The position numbers were made by a program, and so were the translations under genes. From Pyrocephalus nanus (lineage: Eukaryota; Chordata; Aves; Passeriformes; Tyrannidae): a DNA stretch of 64,000 nt. This document shows, piece after piece, positions 12,595 through 27,174 of this stretch (position 1 is its first letter; each line of letters opens with the position of its first letter). The DNA is taken from the NCBI GenBank assembly GCA_038380795.1, contig CM076262.1, positions 1,518,121 through 1,582,120 on the forward strand, read 5' to 3'. The notes below the pieces were generated by a model, which saw only the letters and a list, made by a program, of their open reading frames with translations, had not been told where the DNA came from and did no database searches.

Positions 12595-14554
12595 GATGTC
12601 ATTGTATTAACCAGTACAGTGCTCAGGAAAAGAGACATGGATGTTATTGTCTGAGGTAACATTACATTTGAGAGGTGATTCAGCAAAAGTCTAAACATCA
12701 CATGCATTTCTTAATGAAAATCTTTTCTTCAGTAGGAGAAACAAGAGAGTGTTGCTGGCGTGATACCTCTCCTACAACTAACTGCTCGTTTTTCATGCTT
12801 TCTAGTCTAATTTAAATGAAAGGGAACTCCTGCAAAGGTAACAATTTTTTTCTATTACTTGCTCTTGGCAATTTTTTCTTCAAAAAGCTGTTGGTTCAAA
12901 ACACATGTGAAAAAGCACATTCTATCTTTAAACTTTGACTGCAGGAAGGGTACCCAAGCAAGACAGAAGAGTGTCAATGTTCCTGTTGTTATGGACCAGA
13001 AAAAGCCTGGCCACACCTTGTGATGGCTTTCTCACACAGACATTTTCACTCCAAAAAATGTTTGTATTAAAAATAAAGAGATTAGGCAGCTGGTGTGAGA
13101 AGTGACTCACCTCGTGCAGTCACTCCTGTCCTCTGCCTAAACATCAGGCACTTGTTCCCACCACATTCCTTAGCGCAGAGGATGACTCGGTCCATTGCCT
13201 TTCCTGGAAGCAGCTGCTCACCACTAGAGAAGTACTTTAAAGTCACAAGTGACAGCTGAATATCAAGCTTCTAACTGAACCTTTGAGAACATGGTGAACA
13301 TTTTTTATTTCATAAAAGAGTAAGATACACGTTTTTTTGCTTTCCACAGCTTACTTTTTCTTCACAGTGATTTTAAAGTCCAGTGAAGTATATTTCTTTT
13401 ACTGAACATATCTTAAAATTAATTTAATGAATCAGAATATGTTTACTTTATGAAGCAAATAATATAATTTTTCCCTACTAACCAAGGCTACAGCTAGGTT
13501 TCTCTAAGATCTTTATGCCCAACTTCAATGACTTAGAATACCTCAGCGGATTATTACCAGAAAATAGTTGAGGTGGCCACTGTGGTGAATTTGAATTTCA
13601 TACTCTAAATCCAAATTTACATCCTCAAATCTCCAACTCTGATAATACTTTGTTTTCGGTCATGTAAGAATCTTAGAGAGATCTGTATCTTACACAAACA
13701 GGCAGTCTGAGAAAGATGACAGTCTTAGATAAAGTACAGATTTCAGAAATATAGGATAGTTGATATAAATGTTATCTTAAGATATAGACCTGAAACTACT
13801 CATGTTAAAACAAGACTTGTTCTCAAGCAAGGCAGATAGTGTGGATAGTGTGGATGTAGGGGCTTGGATTTATGTTTCAGAGGTATCACTGATATCCTTT
13901 ACTCTCCCCAGTGAGGTTCCTCAGTCATCAAACATACAGAGCATCCCCAGCTGATAAAGAAAGTTGAACCCACATGTCCCCCTTTTCAGAAGGAGTCCTT
14001 AAGCAGTAGGGTCTAGGGTATTTTAGGGTGAAATATCACCTATTCTCCTGGAATGAGTCAATTCCAGAAGAACACAAAACAGAACCAGAAAAAATGCGCA
14101 CACCAATATAAACTCCCTTTCATCACATTAACATGGAAAGAGTATCATCTGTGCATGGCAATTTCCAGCCTGAGTCTGGCCCAGTTCCAGTAGCTTGGAG
14201 CAGGGACAGGGGCTCAGTCCAGTCTCACTTTCCACATGAATGTGGCTCATATTCCACAAAAACCACTTCTTTTTATGATTGTGATGATTAGATTTTTAGT
14301 TTGAAAAATAACAGTTCTATATCACACCTTTTTTACGATGAGAGCTGAAGGCAAGGTGGGTAAGAATCAGTAAGTTAGAAAGGACACAGGAGTGAAGAGT
14401 GATAACTGCAAAGCAGTTATCTATGTTTTGAATTTCTCCTGTGAACATGATGGATGTCAAAATTCTTTGTACAATTCCTTAATATTTTAGATAAAGGGAA
14501 AAAATGATAATGGAGTTTTAGTTAAAAAACATCAATGAGTTGTTGTTGATCAAA

Positions 14555-14601
14555 TCTGTCCATGCAGCAAGTCTAATGCACTGACTTGCTGCATGGACAG
14601 A
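14555..14601. repeat. Perfect 19-bp inverted repeat with 9-nt loop
   Basis: The left arm at 14555-14573 (TCTGTCCATGCAGCAAGTC) is the exact reverse complement of the right arm at 14583-14601, separated by TAATGCACT. Transcribed in either direction it would form an uninterrupted 19-bp hairpin. No similar arms were noticed elsewhere in the window. It may be a small hairpin RNA precursor, a relic of a foldback element, or a local inverted duplication by template switching. Confidence 0.9.
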
Positions 14602-17600
14602 ATCTTATAGAGTCTTTGTGTTCCACATGCACATATGTGGCATGCAGTTTGAATTTCTCATCTATTTTAATTTTCCTTTTATTTTTTTTCCTTTTATTTT
14701 ATATCTTGCTTCTGTTTTAACACAAAACTAGTATTTTTTTAAAGGGAAAGGACAAAGAAACCATTGATATGAGGCATTAAGGACAAAAAAAATCCCATTT
14801 ACATTAAATGTCCAAGAGGTTTACTCTGAATTAGACTATTTTGTCTGCTACAATTCAATTTTTTTAGTCTATATTATTAAAGTTACCAATATGCAATAAA
14901 AAAGTATGTGTATCCTCTAATAATGAACTCACATAAAGTTTATGCAATGTGCCAACATGTTGAGTGGCTGACATTGTAGAACAATCTCTATGTGCAATGG
15001 ATAACTCTGATTTCTGATTTGTTACTATATTTTTAAATAAGGGAACAAATAATACTGAGAACTCCTATTCACACATTGTTTTATAGCTTTATTAATATTA
15101 CCTACACTAAGGGTTGAAAAAGAATCTGAGCAGTGGTTCACAGTGAAAAATTTTTTTATCCAGAACACTCAGTTCTGAGGTTCTAAGAAAAACAAATATT
15201 TGGTAACACATTGAGTCTGTGATACAGTCTACCCTCTAAAAGAGAAGACAAACAGCTGCCGAGAAAGATAAAAGAAAATGGTAATTGACAAGCAGAGGGA
15301 TATCAACATAATATGCAGCTAACAAAAATTGTTCTTGGTTTCTGAAAGTCACACGCAGACTGCATAATTGTCAAGATGTACATAATTCATTTAAAACCTT
15401 CACCAGAAAGTTATTGTATTTGATGCACTGCTAAGTTTTATAGAAAATGCCACCTTGAATATCAGAAATTCATTCTGCAAAATAGAAAATTTGTTGAAGA
15501 GTTTGTGGGGATGCTGTCCCTGAAACTTCTTATCACTGCCAGGCAGAAGTGAATGGGAAGTATATACCTCATATGCATAGAGCTAACAAGTCAAATTTTA
15601 GAGGAAAAAGAGGAGCTTAAACTAATTCATGAAGTCTCACAGAGCTTAATCAAAAGGACTATTTTAAAATGAATAGTCAGACATATCCCAAAAAAACACT
15701 GTATCTTCTAAGCAAAAAAAAACCTCTCTCTGTGTTAACAATCCTGCAGTTCACCATAGGACAGCACTAATGTACAGTTCTGAGAGCATGGGCACTGAAA
15801 TAACCTTGGATGCCGTCGACTAGGAAGTTCCAGCGATGCAGAGATGGGCAAGAGCAGGGATGGGCATAGAGTAAAGGTCAGGCCAGAAGCCCCGTTTGTC
15901 AGACCCCAGGCCATGGCAGCCAGGCTGCCTTCGTGCCCCAGACCTTTGCTTTCCACTGATCACCTGCTACTCTGCACAGTAGTGGGGAGGAAAAGTTTTG
16001 ACCCCTGGGAAGAAGAGAGTAATGTCAATGTTCATCTCTCATTTCTGCAACAGAACAAGGAGTTGCAGAAGGGGGTTCCTTTTCCTTTGACACCTTCTGG
16101 AAATATAAAATCATTCTACAGCTCAGTGAGGGTTGTGTGGGGCAGCCAGCAGGCGATCCCTAACACTGTGAAAAGCTTTTTGCTAGGGCAACCAATATGA
16201 ACATCAGACATGCTGGTGGGCACACAGCAGCCCATCTTGCGGAAAAGTCAAGCTATGCCCTTCCCCTCCTATGGGAGCCTCTGTGGTGCCTTCAGCTGCA
16301 TCCTGCATACAGCAATACCTCCTGATGGGGTGAAATCCTCGACATATTGAAGTGTTTACATCCTTGGCATGGTGGTGAACAAGGGATGGGTCAGGCAAAC
16401 CATGCCTTTGTCTGAGAGGAAATGGCAAAGGAGGCCTTACTAGCCTACCTTTTGAATGGAAGGATGAATATACACCTTCACTTTTACCAGGAATATGATT
16501 ATTCCCAGCAGGGGACAGTATGTGCTAAAATACAGCAGCATGTGGCTAATTATACAATTACACCCACACATCCCTGTCACACACTCTTTGCAATTTTCAT
16601 CTGAGAAGACAAGCAGAGCTTAAATACAGCATCTTTCAGTTCTGGGTGCAAAAACTCTTGCATGGTGCATCTCCTCATAATTTGAGTTTGTATGTGTGGA
16701 AATGCAGCTTAAAACCTAAGCCAAACCCTAATATACACTACAATTTTAAATCTGTGCATCTTTTATTGCATCCATAGGGCATGCAGTGATCATGTGAATC
16801 CTTGAGGTTGGACACGGCCACAAGAGATGAAAACTCACATACAAAACTGCATCAAGTTTTGTTAGTGAAGGATACATCCTCCATAAGTAGATCAATGAAA
16901 GAGGTGAGCTGTAGAAGTAGCCTGCTAAAAGTCAGTGTTAGAATGTAACTGTAATACATCAGAAAAAAATTATAAAGGAAAAAAGAATGTATGACTAATA
17001 TAAAATGTAACTTTGTAGAAATGGTGAGATAAAATTATAATTATATTCACTGTTCTACTATGGAAATATTTCTTACTAATTTGAGCAGAATTAATACCTA
17101 TTAAAATAGGAAGACTATTTATACATTCTTACATTGCTTCACTCATACCACTATACCAACTTTTTAGCTTGATCTGTGTTTCAGGACATATTGTAGAATT
17201 AAATATAATCTGCATATTCTGAAGAGTCAGAAATCATGTTCTGCAGGGCCTATTTGGATCATACCTATTTCTGAATTGATGTGAACCACAGCTTACTGAA
17301 CTTGTTAAAAATATTGAGCTATGCAAACCTACAAAGTGAAGTTACGCACCGGTAAACTTATTAGGTTGGGACCCAAGACCATCTCAGTAGTGAAAATATG
17401 AAAATGTAATTTACTGAATATGTAAAACAAATGGTATAATTGTCAGGGAAGATGACGTTATCGAAGCAGTTATGGGATAGATCTTGCTTTTCTTTATGAG
17501 GCAGATGTAAGCGTTGCCAGTGTTGCTCCTGGGCAAGTAAAGCTTCTGCACCCCTTTGTTTTAGGGGCCAAGACTGTTGGACTGTGAAACAGCAGTCAGG

Positions 17601-20219
17601 CTACCCCTTTTTTTCTCTTGCTGGTATTTTAATAGCTACTGCTTGTAACTCTCTTTTCAAAGGTGAGAGCATGTGCTAGGGAATGTTTAGAATATTTGGT
17701 TTATCTATACTTCTGAACCTAGATTGCTCTGCATGAAAAAGGCTAGAGTCTACCAGAACTACTGTTTCAAAGACATTCAACATTGGTTGTCTATTTCACA
17801 GGCAAAACAGCAAACGCATTTTGACATTAAGTTAAAATGCCAATGAGAGCAAACTTCAGATTTCAAATCTATGGTATGACTTTTAAGGAGCAATAGATAG
17901 GATGAAACAAAATCCTCTCCAGTGAAAACTGAAAGTGAAAAGACTTCCATATCCCAGTTTGCAAACTGAATCTCTCTCACTATAATCCAAATTATGTTAC
18001 TTTTTTCTTCATAGTTGAATACAACAAGGGTAGTTAGGTCGTTCCATTGACCAGAACATAAGATCCAACATCAGGATCTTGCTAATACACACCTGCGCAT
18101 AAAAAGAAAGATGAAGATGGTCCTGTACACTTCCATGACTGCTAAGTGTCACACTTCCTTTTGGAATGTGGTGACTTGTTTGAAGTATGGTAGCTGACTC
18201 CATATATGTGTTCCTAGATGTCTGCAAAGTAAAATGGATTTCCTTGAAACATATTTTCAAGCCTCCATGAGAGGGCTATTCTGAGGCAAAAATGCTTTTC
18301 TCACCAGGGAAACTTAGCAGTCCTGTTCCTGGGGCATTGCCACTTGGCTATTTGGGTTTCTTTTAATTTTGAAAATTATGTGCCTCATAGACACTCTAGG
18401 CCTAGCCACAAGTCAGAGGCCAAGGAAGAGGACAATCTTAAATGATGGTCTTAAGCAAATGGAGCTAAAAAGTGTTCAAGTGAACACATGGATTTCAACT
18501 CAGAATTCCAATAAATGCTCAGTGGAGAATTTTTATAAACCCAAGCCAGCATGTTAATCACTAAAGGTTCATCAACACAGAGAATTTTGTTATTGCTTTA
18601 GGGACAGTATTTCAGCATTTATTTTCACTACAACAAGTATTTTTCAAAGAAAAGCAACAGATTCTTGTTTCTTAGTTGTATGTTCAAAAGATCCAGGTTG
18701 AATACAGGTAAATTACAGATTTTCAATTGAACATAGTATTTCTACAGGCAAATATATCTTGGCATTTTAGAAAAGTCATGGGTTGTAGATTTCATAATCT
18801 AACCACACTTTTCCTGAACACGATAAATTTGTCATAAGTATTCTGATTCTGTACAGTTGAAATCAGTGTGTACTCTGGCACTACTCAGGTGAGTGGTGCA
18901 TCTCCCTGCTACCCACAAGACCTAGAGCCACCTTTACATTTTATATCTAAAGGGTTGTAACCAGAATGAGCATTTCAAGAATATCAGTTTGACATTCTAC
19001 ATGAAAGTTGTGTTAGTAACAAATCTTTTTGAGACTGAAGTCATGCAAAAGAGCACATCAAATGCAAGCTTTCTTTCTTCCTATACCCCCATCACATTTG
19101 CACAATTGCTTGGGTATGAAACTCCAGCAAATAATCTGACAACACAAACATGAACCCTTTAAATGTTTAAAATATCCTGATTACAACAGTATTAAACATG
19201 TCCCTTCACTTGGGAACTCTGGTCTTGACAGAGACTAAAATTACTCTAAACCCCATGTCTTTTTCAAACAGAATTTCCTAGCTCCTGCTGTGTGGCATCT
19301 ACTACTAATCTGACATGCCAGAACAGTGGCAGAACAAAGAGGAAACCATTGTAAATGTATTTATTTTTAAAATCTCCATAAAATGAGTATTTCAGGGATG
19401 GACTATTCAACCTCTGACTGCAAAGTTTAGTCCCCCCTAATCAAAATCCCCGTCTTTACTGTAGAATTTTATCAGTAAATGCAGAAAGAAATAGTAGCAT
19501 TTCATAACTCCATCTGGAGATAATAAAATGTGTGTCTGCCTGTATAGGGAAGTTACAAAAAAATACATCAGGGCATGAATTTCAAGCACAATAACTGCCG
19601 TGCTCTAAGTTTCTGCGTAGATGCTCTGCAACACTAAGACTTCGGGGTTTGTTTCCAGTTTATCTTAATCCATTTTCACAGTGGGCTCCTACAGAGGAAT
19701 TACTGTCCACACAGAGAACTATTTTTTAAAGGTTTTCTGAGATATTTTCCAACCCTACAAGCACTAATTGTTAATATATTTTGAAATATATATTTCCCCA
19801 TAGCAATAAAATACAAAACTTGAGTACTTTTTCAGAGGAAATTAGAGTTCCTCAGAGACTAAATCACCTCCATCTGCTGTTTTGCAACCCATGTTGTATG
19901 GCAGCCTCTCCTACTTAGACATGCTAAAACAGTGCATGAACAAAGAGAAACTCTGGCACACGCATACATTTTCCAAATTTACATAAAATTAGAATTTCCA
20001 GAATGCATAATGTGCCAGCCATCTCAAAGTATTATTAGTCTGACTTGTCTTTGAACCAGGTTGGTACAGTATCGATTACATATGAAAAAGCCTGTTACTT
20101 TCCCTGTAGTACATGCTGTATTGCAGAAAATGTGAGTAAAATTAAAAAAAAAAAAGAGCCAGATTGCTCATGCAAAGTGGCATGCAGAAAGAATGTGTAT
20201 TCTGGTTTTTTGCTGTGGT

Positions 20220-20260
20220 GGGGTTTTTTTGTTTGTTTGTTTTTTGTTTTTTTTTTTTAC
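20220..20260 (+). repeat. T-rich tract (TTTG-type)
   Basis: About 40 bp of T interrupted by single G bases (GTTTGTTTG, then a run of T). It explains the Phe-rich short open frames nearby. Confidence 0.85.
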
Positions 20261-22249
20261 TCAGAAATTATTTTTTTCATCAAGTTTTTGGCTTCCCATG
20301 CCTGAAAAGTACAAAATGTAAGCAGCCAGAAACATTCCCTGAAGCAGGTAGCTGTATCATCTGTTTCACTCACCAGAAAGTCTTACATGTTGCCAATCAG
20401 AATGGGCATCAGCTGGTGACTCGCATCACTTCTAGTTGGGACATTTCAGATACAAATATTATGATGCTAATGTGGGTCACCAAGTGTCAGAATTTAGGTT
20501 AATTTTCAATATCTAGAAATGTAATCCATACAATGAATTGCTTCAGGTCTGCCCTAATGAGTATTACTAGCATATCACATCTTTATTGACGTTATTTTTA
20601 AGACAGATGTGTGAGAAGAGGGACTACAGAGAGAAAGCATTTCCCTCCACTAGGAGTACAGCAAGCTAGCCCAAATTGTATCCTGTCTGCAGAGGGTATA
20701 ATGTGATATTTATTATGAATGTTTTCTCTGTGTTTCAAGCTTAAACAAAATTATCAAACCACCATTTTTTTTTTAGAACCCACACTGAGGGAAAACAACA
20801 TATTAATGCAGTGAAAATTTTTGGGAAAATATTAATTTTACTGATATTATTGAGAAAAGAATACTTGTATTTGGGGAAAAATTGTCCCAGCATGTATTAA
20901 AAAGGTAACCTGACGTTTTTTAGAATACTTAGAACAATGAAATATAGAACATCAACAGTGTTCAAAACCGTGTTTCCAAAAAGAATCTCACTGTTTCTTG
21001 AATATTCTCTTGCTCTAAATTGTACCACAAATTCTAATTCATCTCTTGATAGTCCATTTTTTTGTCCTATTGAAAGAGTATGAGTTTCAATAGTTGACTA
21101 CTCATTTAGTAGTTTTCAGAGCACAAAAAATGTCATGTAACAGAAATGTAAAGAAAAAGAAAAAAAATCAAGATTCCCTGTTTTTTGTTGAAAATATTCC
21201 CTCTACACTTAGTGGGGAGAGAAGTTAGGTGTTAATCAGATGAGATTAATGGGGTGTCTCACAGTCTCTTATTTGTGAGCTAAATATTTGTGTTACTGAT
21301 ATTTTGCAGCCCTTACTAAGCAGAGTTTGAGGAGAGCTGGGAGAGGTTTCAACAGCCTCCAACTCTTCCCAGGAATTTCTGTTCTTTTATCTTGTTCTTC
21401 AGTTCCAAAGTAAAAATAGATCTATTTATTTGGTTCTACTGATTGAAAAGTATTTCTTAGTAGAAATAAAGTAGGTGTTTATTTCAGTTTTGCTCATGGA
21501 ATGATACTGTATATTCATACCCTGATCTTACTGTCATGAATGTCTACCTTTAAAGCTGAGAACACAATGCTGAAAAAGTTTGCAGGCATTGTGCAGACAT
21601 GTTGCTTTTGTCCTCACCAAGTAACTTCTAAAATCAGTGTAAACATGTTAAAATAGGCAAGAGTTCAGGTTTGTTCGTATTTCTTTGTTGTTATTGATTT
21701 ATTTGTTTTCTTGCCTTTGCATTGACAAACTATCATTTTAGTGAAAAGAATTCATATAATCAAAGCAACTGAAGTTCTGCAGATCTTCTGGTAGTCCTTT
21801 TCGGTTTTTTTCCTAGTACCAACCCGAGTGGGAATAAAACTTTTTATAAAAATGTCCCATGGATAAACAGGATATGTAATGACCAGCCATTATACATCAT
21901 TTCCTCACTCATGTGGAAACCTTAACTCACTAAGGAAATCACCACTTTTCTTTCCTTGGAACTGGGATTATCATATTTTGTGGCAATTTTCATGACCCCT
22001 CTATTCATGTATATTACCTTTTCATCTGTACATCCTGTATTTACATTTTGCGGTGCAATTTTTTATTTGGTTGCATCATGACTTTATATATTCTGAAGGC
22101 CTTTTAGATACAAAAAATATGTCATGATAAAGCATAATTAAGACAAAGATCCTTAAACTTACTACTGACAAATCAAAATACTGATTTTTGCTTTTCCACC
22201 TTTACTTCCAAGTGCTTCAATCACCTAATGTAAAGAAACCTATCAAATA

Positions 22250-22377
22250 GAAAACAAACAAACAAACACAAACTCAAAACAAAACAAAAACACACCCAAA
22301 AAACCAAAAACAAAACCCAAAAAACAACAAAACAAAAAAAACCCCAAACAACAACAACAAAAAAAAACCCACACCAA
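22250..22377 (+). repeat. A/C-rich low-complexity tract (AAAC-type)
   Basis: About 125 bp of A with interspersed C, including AAAC/CAAA-type units and runs such as CAAACAAACAAACAC. G is almost absent from the plus strand. It is a simple or low-complexity repeat with no coding meaning. Confidence 0.9.
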
Positions 22378-25300
22378 CACTGTGCATCTACTTTTATTCT
22401 CCTTCTTTAAAATACCCTAGAGACTTAAAGCAAACTCCACATTGGTTGAAGTTATCCTTTTGTGTCACTCTGTGACATAGTCACTATGTAAATTCTGATG
22501 GAATACTACACTGCATAGTAGTAAACTGGTTTCAGACAAGTAATTTTCTATAACATACAATTCTATTTTACTTTTTTTGGTACAGTGATCAAGAAATTCA
22601 CCAAGGGATATTTTCGGTATTTTTATTCAATCTAAAGCAGCACAATTTTCATGCAAAACCAGCAAAATAATGCAACATTTTGTCATGAACTTCAGGCATT
22701 GTTTCCACACAGAAAATAACAATCATAAGGGAACTCTGAATTATTCACATCAAGCATTTTTATCTGTCTTTTGACCCACTGCCGTTTCAGAGGCAGAAAA
22801 TAGGTCTGAGTACAAATATTGCACGTGAAACTATATTTCTCTTTATCTTGGGAACACTGATATACTTTTCGACCATATCTGAATTTGTTTTACACAGTAT
22901 CGTATTAAGTTTTCCTTACAGAGAACAATACATTGCTAAACTAAACATTTGACTTGATAAAAACTGGAATTACCTTCATAGCCCCACCCTATGAGTTGTA
23001 TTTCCAACTTAAAGACTATGTTTTAAGTACGTGGATGCCTGGGTGAACTGTTCCTGAATATGGGTGAAACTTGTGTTACAGAATCCAAGACTACTTGAAC
23101 ACACCATGAGCACAGTATTACAAACATACCTTTAGAGGCTTGCAAACTCTAACACTGATGTCTGAGTGGCCGCAACAAGTAGCACTTACTGCAGTTGCTG
23201 AAGGCAGCAGGAGGTAAATAAAGGCAAGTCCCTTTGCAGCCAAAGATGGATGATAACACACTTTTTTGAAAGATCACAGAAACTCACCTTCTTGAAGACA
23301 AAGCACCTACATTTACCCATGTGAAGGTTTAGAAAGACATTAAATTGTATTCTGTCTCTCACAGACACTCCACCTAAAACTACAAACCATGAGATTGAAA
23401 CGAGACAAACAGACCATGTAGTCATACCTGAAGTCCTTTGAATCTATCAGGATATAAAAGATAAGAGACAATTTAAACAACTAGTGACCTTTTTTTTTAT
23501 TTGTTTTGAGACATTTGTATCCATGATGATATGATTTTGGCTGCGGATTGTCCATGCCCCAGAGGCAGGTGACAGTTCAGGTCCAGCAGGTATGGGAGAG
23601 CATCCCTTTCCAGCCTTGGTATGTGGGTTTGGGAAGGTTTTGACTGCTCTCCATATGGCTTGGAGATGGAATAAAAACCCCAGCTGGCACCATGAAAACC
23701 TGGAAGGTACTTTCAGAGCAGGAAACACTCAGAAAAGTCACAACAAGACTCAGCTGATCCCCCTGGAATCAAGCAGGGTCCTATCATGTTCATTTGCTCT
23801 GGCCATGTAGAATCAGAATTGATTCCATGTTGCTCCACTAACTTTTTTCATGCTCCACTGTACTTTGTACTTGCCCTTTTAAGGGCACTTTTAATTTGGA
23901 CTGAGTACTATTAGGGCACACAAACCATCTCGGGACCAGCAGTTTGCCCAGCCAGCCAGATTTGTCAAACACACATGGACAGCTCAGAGCTCCTTCCTAG
24001 CTCTATAGGGACCAGGGCAGGTCCAGAAACATGAATAAAAACAGTAAACCCAGCTGGATCTATCTTTCTTCTTGGACAGACAAAGAGTTCTGTAGTCTCT
24101 TCAGCTCTTTTATCTGAGTTTTCATACAACCTCAAGCACTGGTTATTTTAGATATGGGAAGCCATTACTTCTCTGATACACTTTTGTATGGAATGAATTA
24201 TACTGTACTTTTGAAAGACTGGCAGGTGACTAAACTGCCCTGTGACAGCTTCAGTGATAGAAGGCTTCAAGTGCAGAAACAGATTCTGGTTTGCCAAGAT
24301 GACTGCAGTGAATTGGTGTCAGACTGGAGGAAGACAATTTATGAGGTTCCACAAAATCAAAAGGCCAGTTGAAGCTCGAGGGGCAAAGAAACAAGGCACT
24401 GCATTTGTGATGGAATCTGAATGTATGTGTAGTTTCTGAAGTAAATTCTGGGCTCCATGATAGGGGCAGAAATGCAGAATCGGACGTGAGACAGCTCCTC
24501 AGCCTGCAGCCACTACCTGTCTGGAACATCAGTACTGCGTCATCATGCTGTAATACCTTGAGATTACAAAATTAGCGGGTCAGCAAAGACCTGAAATAAT
24601 AAGTAGAGCCCATATACCAAAGAAAAGAACTCGGAGAATAACTCCCAGGATGTCAAAACCATCAAGGTACCTGAGATCTGTGAGATCTGCTCCTCCCAAC
24701 CACCACAAGTGACTTTTCCTAGCTATTTCAATCCCCAGTGTTTTCTAACTAAAACAAAAATGCTGTGTAGTGCTTCCCAGCTCTCCAGACTGGGTGCTGA
24801 TCTCTTTTTTTGGTCTCAGCTGGAACAAGAGCTGGATGCATGCCATCTGTCTCGGTGTCCTGTATGGGTAGGGAATATGGGTACCCCCTAGGCCACAGAT
24901 AGGTCACATCCCAGATGGAGGCAGTCAGGGTACAGAGGCCCTGGGCATGACACTCAAGGGTGATTTTTAGACATGGATAGAGCCAGTCTTTCAAAACACA
25001 CTGGATTAAACCTGCTCATTGCTATTACCATATATTAACATCTTTTACTCTACAATAAATGTTGGAAGAGTGGTTGTAATATTGACTTGAAATAAAGAAT
25101 TATCATTCTGAAAAGACTGAGGAAGACTGACCTGGAACACAAAGAGGTTATTAATGTTTTTGAAAAATATACCACCTGAGCTTGAGTCAATAGCTAGTGA
25201 GGCAATTAATAAAGAGGAAGACTAACAATATATTTGTATTCTCTTTGTGTACAAAATGTAACTGAATAGACATAAAATCCATCCTGCCATTGTCTTTCTC

Positions 25301-27151
25301 TTCTTGTGGTTGTGATAGAAAGGAGATGAATGGATTTAAGAGTGGTTTCCTATACAGTGATAGTCTTGTACAGTATCCCATTAACATTACAGAATAGGAT
25401 TGGTAGTGCAATGAATTATCTAGACAAGAAGCTCTATAGATACTTCTCTATCACTCATGCAGGGTATGTGACTAGACTTCCCTGCAAGTTCAACAACTTT
25501 CCACAGAAATAAAATGTAAAATATGGCTACTCCTATAAATTCTTTCTCTAGGAATACTGAAGGTTTTAAAAATACTCATGTCAAGGAAATGAAAATATTT
25601 TTTCATTAAGACCTTTTACACATTTATTTTTAAATGTTTAGTTTGTAATGTTTATGATTGTAGAGATGCATTCTGACAGTTGCTTTTAGAGCAAATTGCT
25701 GCTGGAAAGGCAGGTTGCCTTCTCTCCACAGTCTCAGCTGCATGTTTCCCTCCTCTCTTGATACTTGATACATCCTTTAGTGCAGTCAGTTGGGTTCAGT
25801 TAGCAACCAATCTATTTTTCTGGCATTCCAGGTAGAGCCTGATCTGAATGACAATTTAAGTCACATCTGAGCAGATGAGGTGCAAACCAAATCAAGTTTG
25901 TAAAATCAACTCATAATCCAAGTTAGGTTATTAGCTCAGGCCCATGTAGTTACCATTTCCAAGCCAGAGTTGCATTCCAACACAACTGTGTATTTGTTTG
26001 TACATATCATGAATGGTCCACTACTGAGCAGGTTTTAAAGTAGTTTTAGAGTACCAAACATTAACTCTAGGGGTTTTGCCAAGATAAACACCAAATCAAA
26101 CAGAAGCAGACCTTCCTGATACCAGTCTGTACAGTACTGTTCAAACAGCTGGAACACCTATTGCTGCAAATCGCAGCTCTGAAAATCCGGGTGGGAAAAC
26201 ATAAATGAATTGCCATGCTTCACAAGAGTACAGGTGATGCAACAGTTGCCACAGTTGCTCTATGCTTCAGTGTTTAGAAGATCTTAGAGTTTAACTCCAT
26301 CTTTACTGAAAAGACAGCTAAAAGAAGAAACTATAGATGGAAAAAATATGAGGATGCATAAACAAAGTAATTCTGACCTGTTCTGAGCAGCTTTATTGAA
26401 TTTGATCTGGGACATTGAACATTTCTTTGTTTATATTCCAAGTTTATTATTTCAAAAATGTTGTTATATGCTACTTACATTCAAGGATATACTTTTTATG
26501 TTTGTGAAGCAACAAAAATCCTTGGGATAAAAAATGAATACAGAGAGAATTCAGGTCCCTAAGCAAAAAAATTCCAAGGAAAATAGTTCTATAAGTGGCT
26601 GAATCACAGATTATAAGAGGACTTGCTCAATTTTCTGCATATAAATATTTGCCTAATCTTTCATCGAGTTCTTTTCTGTATACTTCCCACTTCCCATAAA
26701 CTGCATTTTGCATGCTTAAAGGTGATGACAAAGAAAAGAAAATAATATTTTAGAATCTCTGGGAGGTAGGATTAATGAGTGGCTTAAACTCAGTCCCTTT
26801 GAATGGGTATCTACTGATCCTCACTATAACATAAAGAAGTGAATGATGGAAAATTCACTTACTCACTTTGTCTAGCTCACTGCTCCAGTGTGGTGAACTA
26901 AAAAGCATTGGAGGTAATGGTAGTGAGACTGTGAAAGGAATATATGAGATCTAAGAAACTTGCATCATTTAGTATATCATCAATTCTTAATTTCCTCTTT
27001 CATTCTTACTTTTACAGTTTGCAGCTTTAGGTGCACATACGCTATTTTAAATTCAGAATTTTTATAAAGTCACACAGGAAAATTATGTGCTCACTTCATA
27101 GAATCAAAAGCAAATTTTTTTTCATTGACAAATCAGGTTGGCTGCTCTGGA

Positions 27152-27174
27152 AATTTAAAATTCAATTTTAAATT
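27152..27174. repeat. AT-rich 23-bp palindrome
   Basis: Arms AATTTAAAATT (27152-27162) and AATTTTAAATT (27164-27174) are perfect reverse complements around a single central base. The sequence is pure A/T apart from the centre, so it may arise by chance in such DNA. Confidence 0.6.

Larger units (their letters stand above)
10986..22249. other. Intergenic, no gene recognised
   Basis: Mostly AT-rich unique-looking sequence. Notable items are the motif cluster at 12563, the perfect hairpin at 14555 and a relatively GC-rich block at about 15735-16440 with overlapping open frames of 73-118 residues on both strands. That block shows no recognisable domain. No RNA gene was identified. Confidence 0.6.

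Noticed and set aside
16795..16840. Possible reverse-strand CR1 end (GAGGTTGGACACG-like)
   Set aside because: Only a dozen or so bases resemble the reverse complement of a CR1 tail. No terminal octamers and no continuing similarity were seen.
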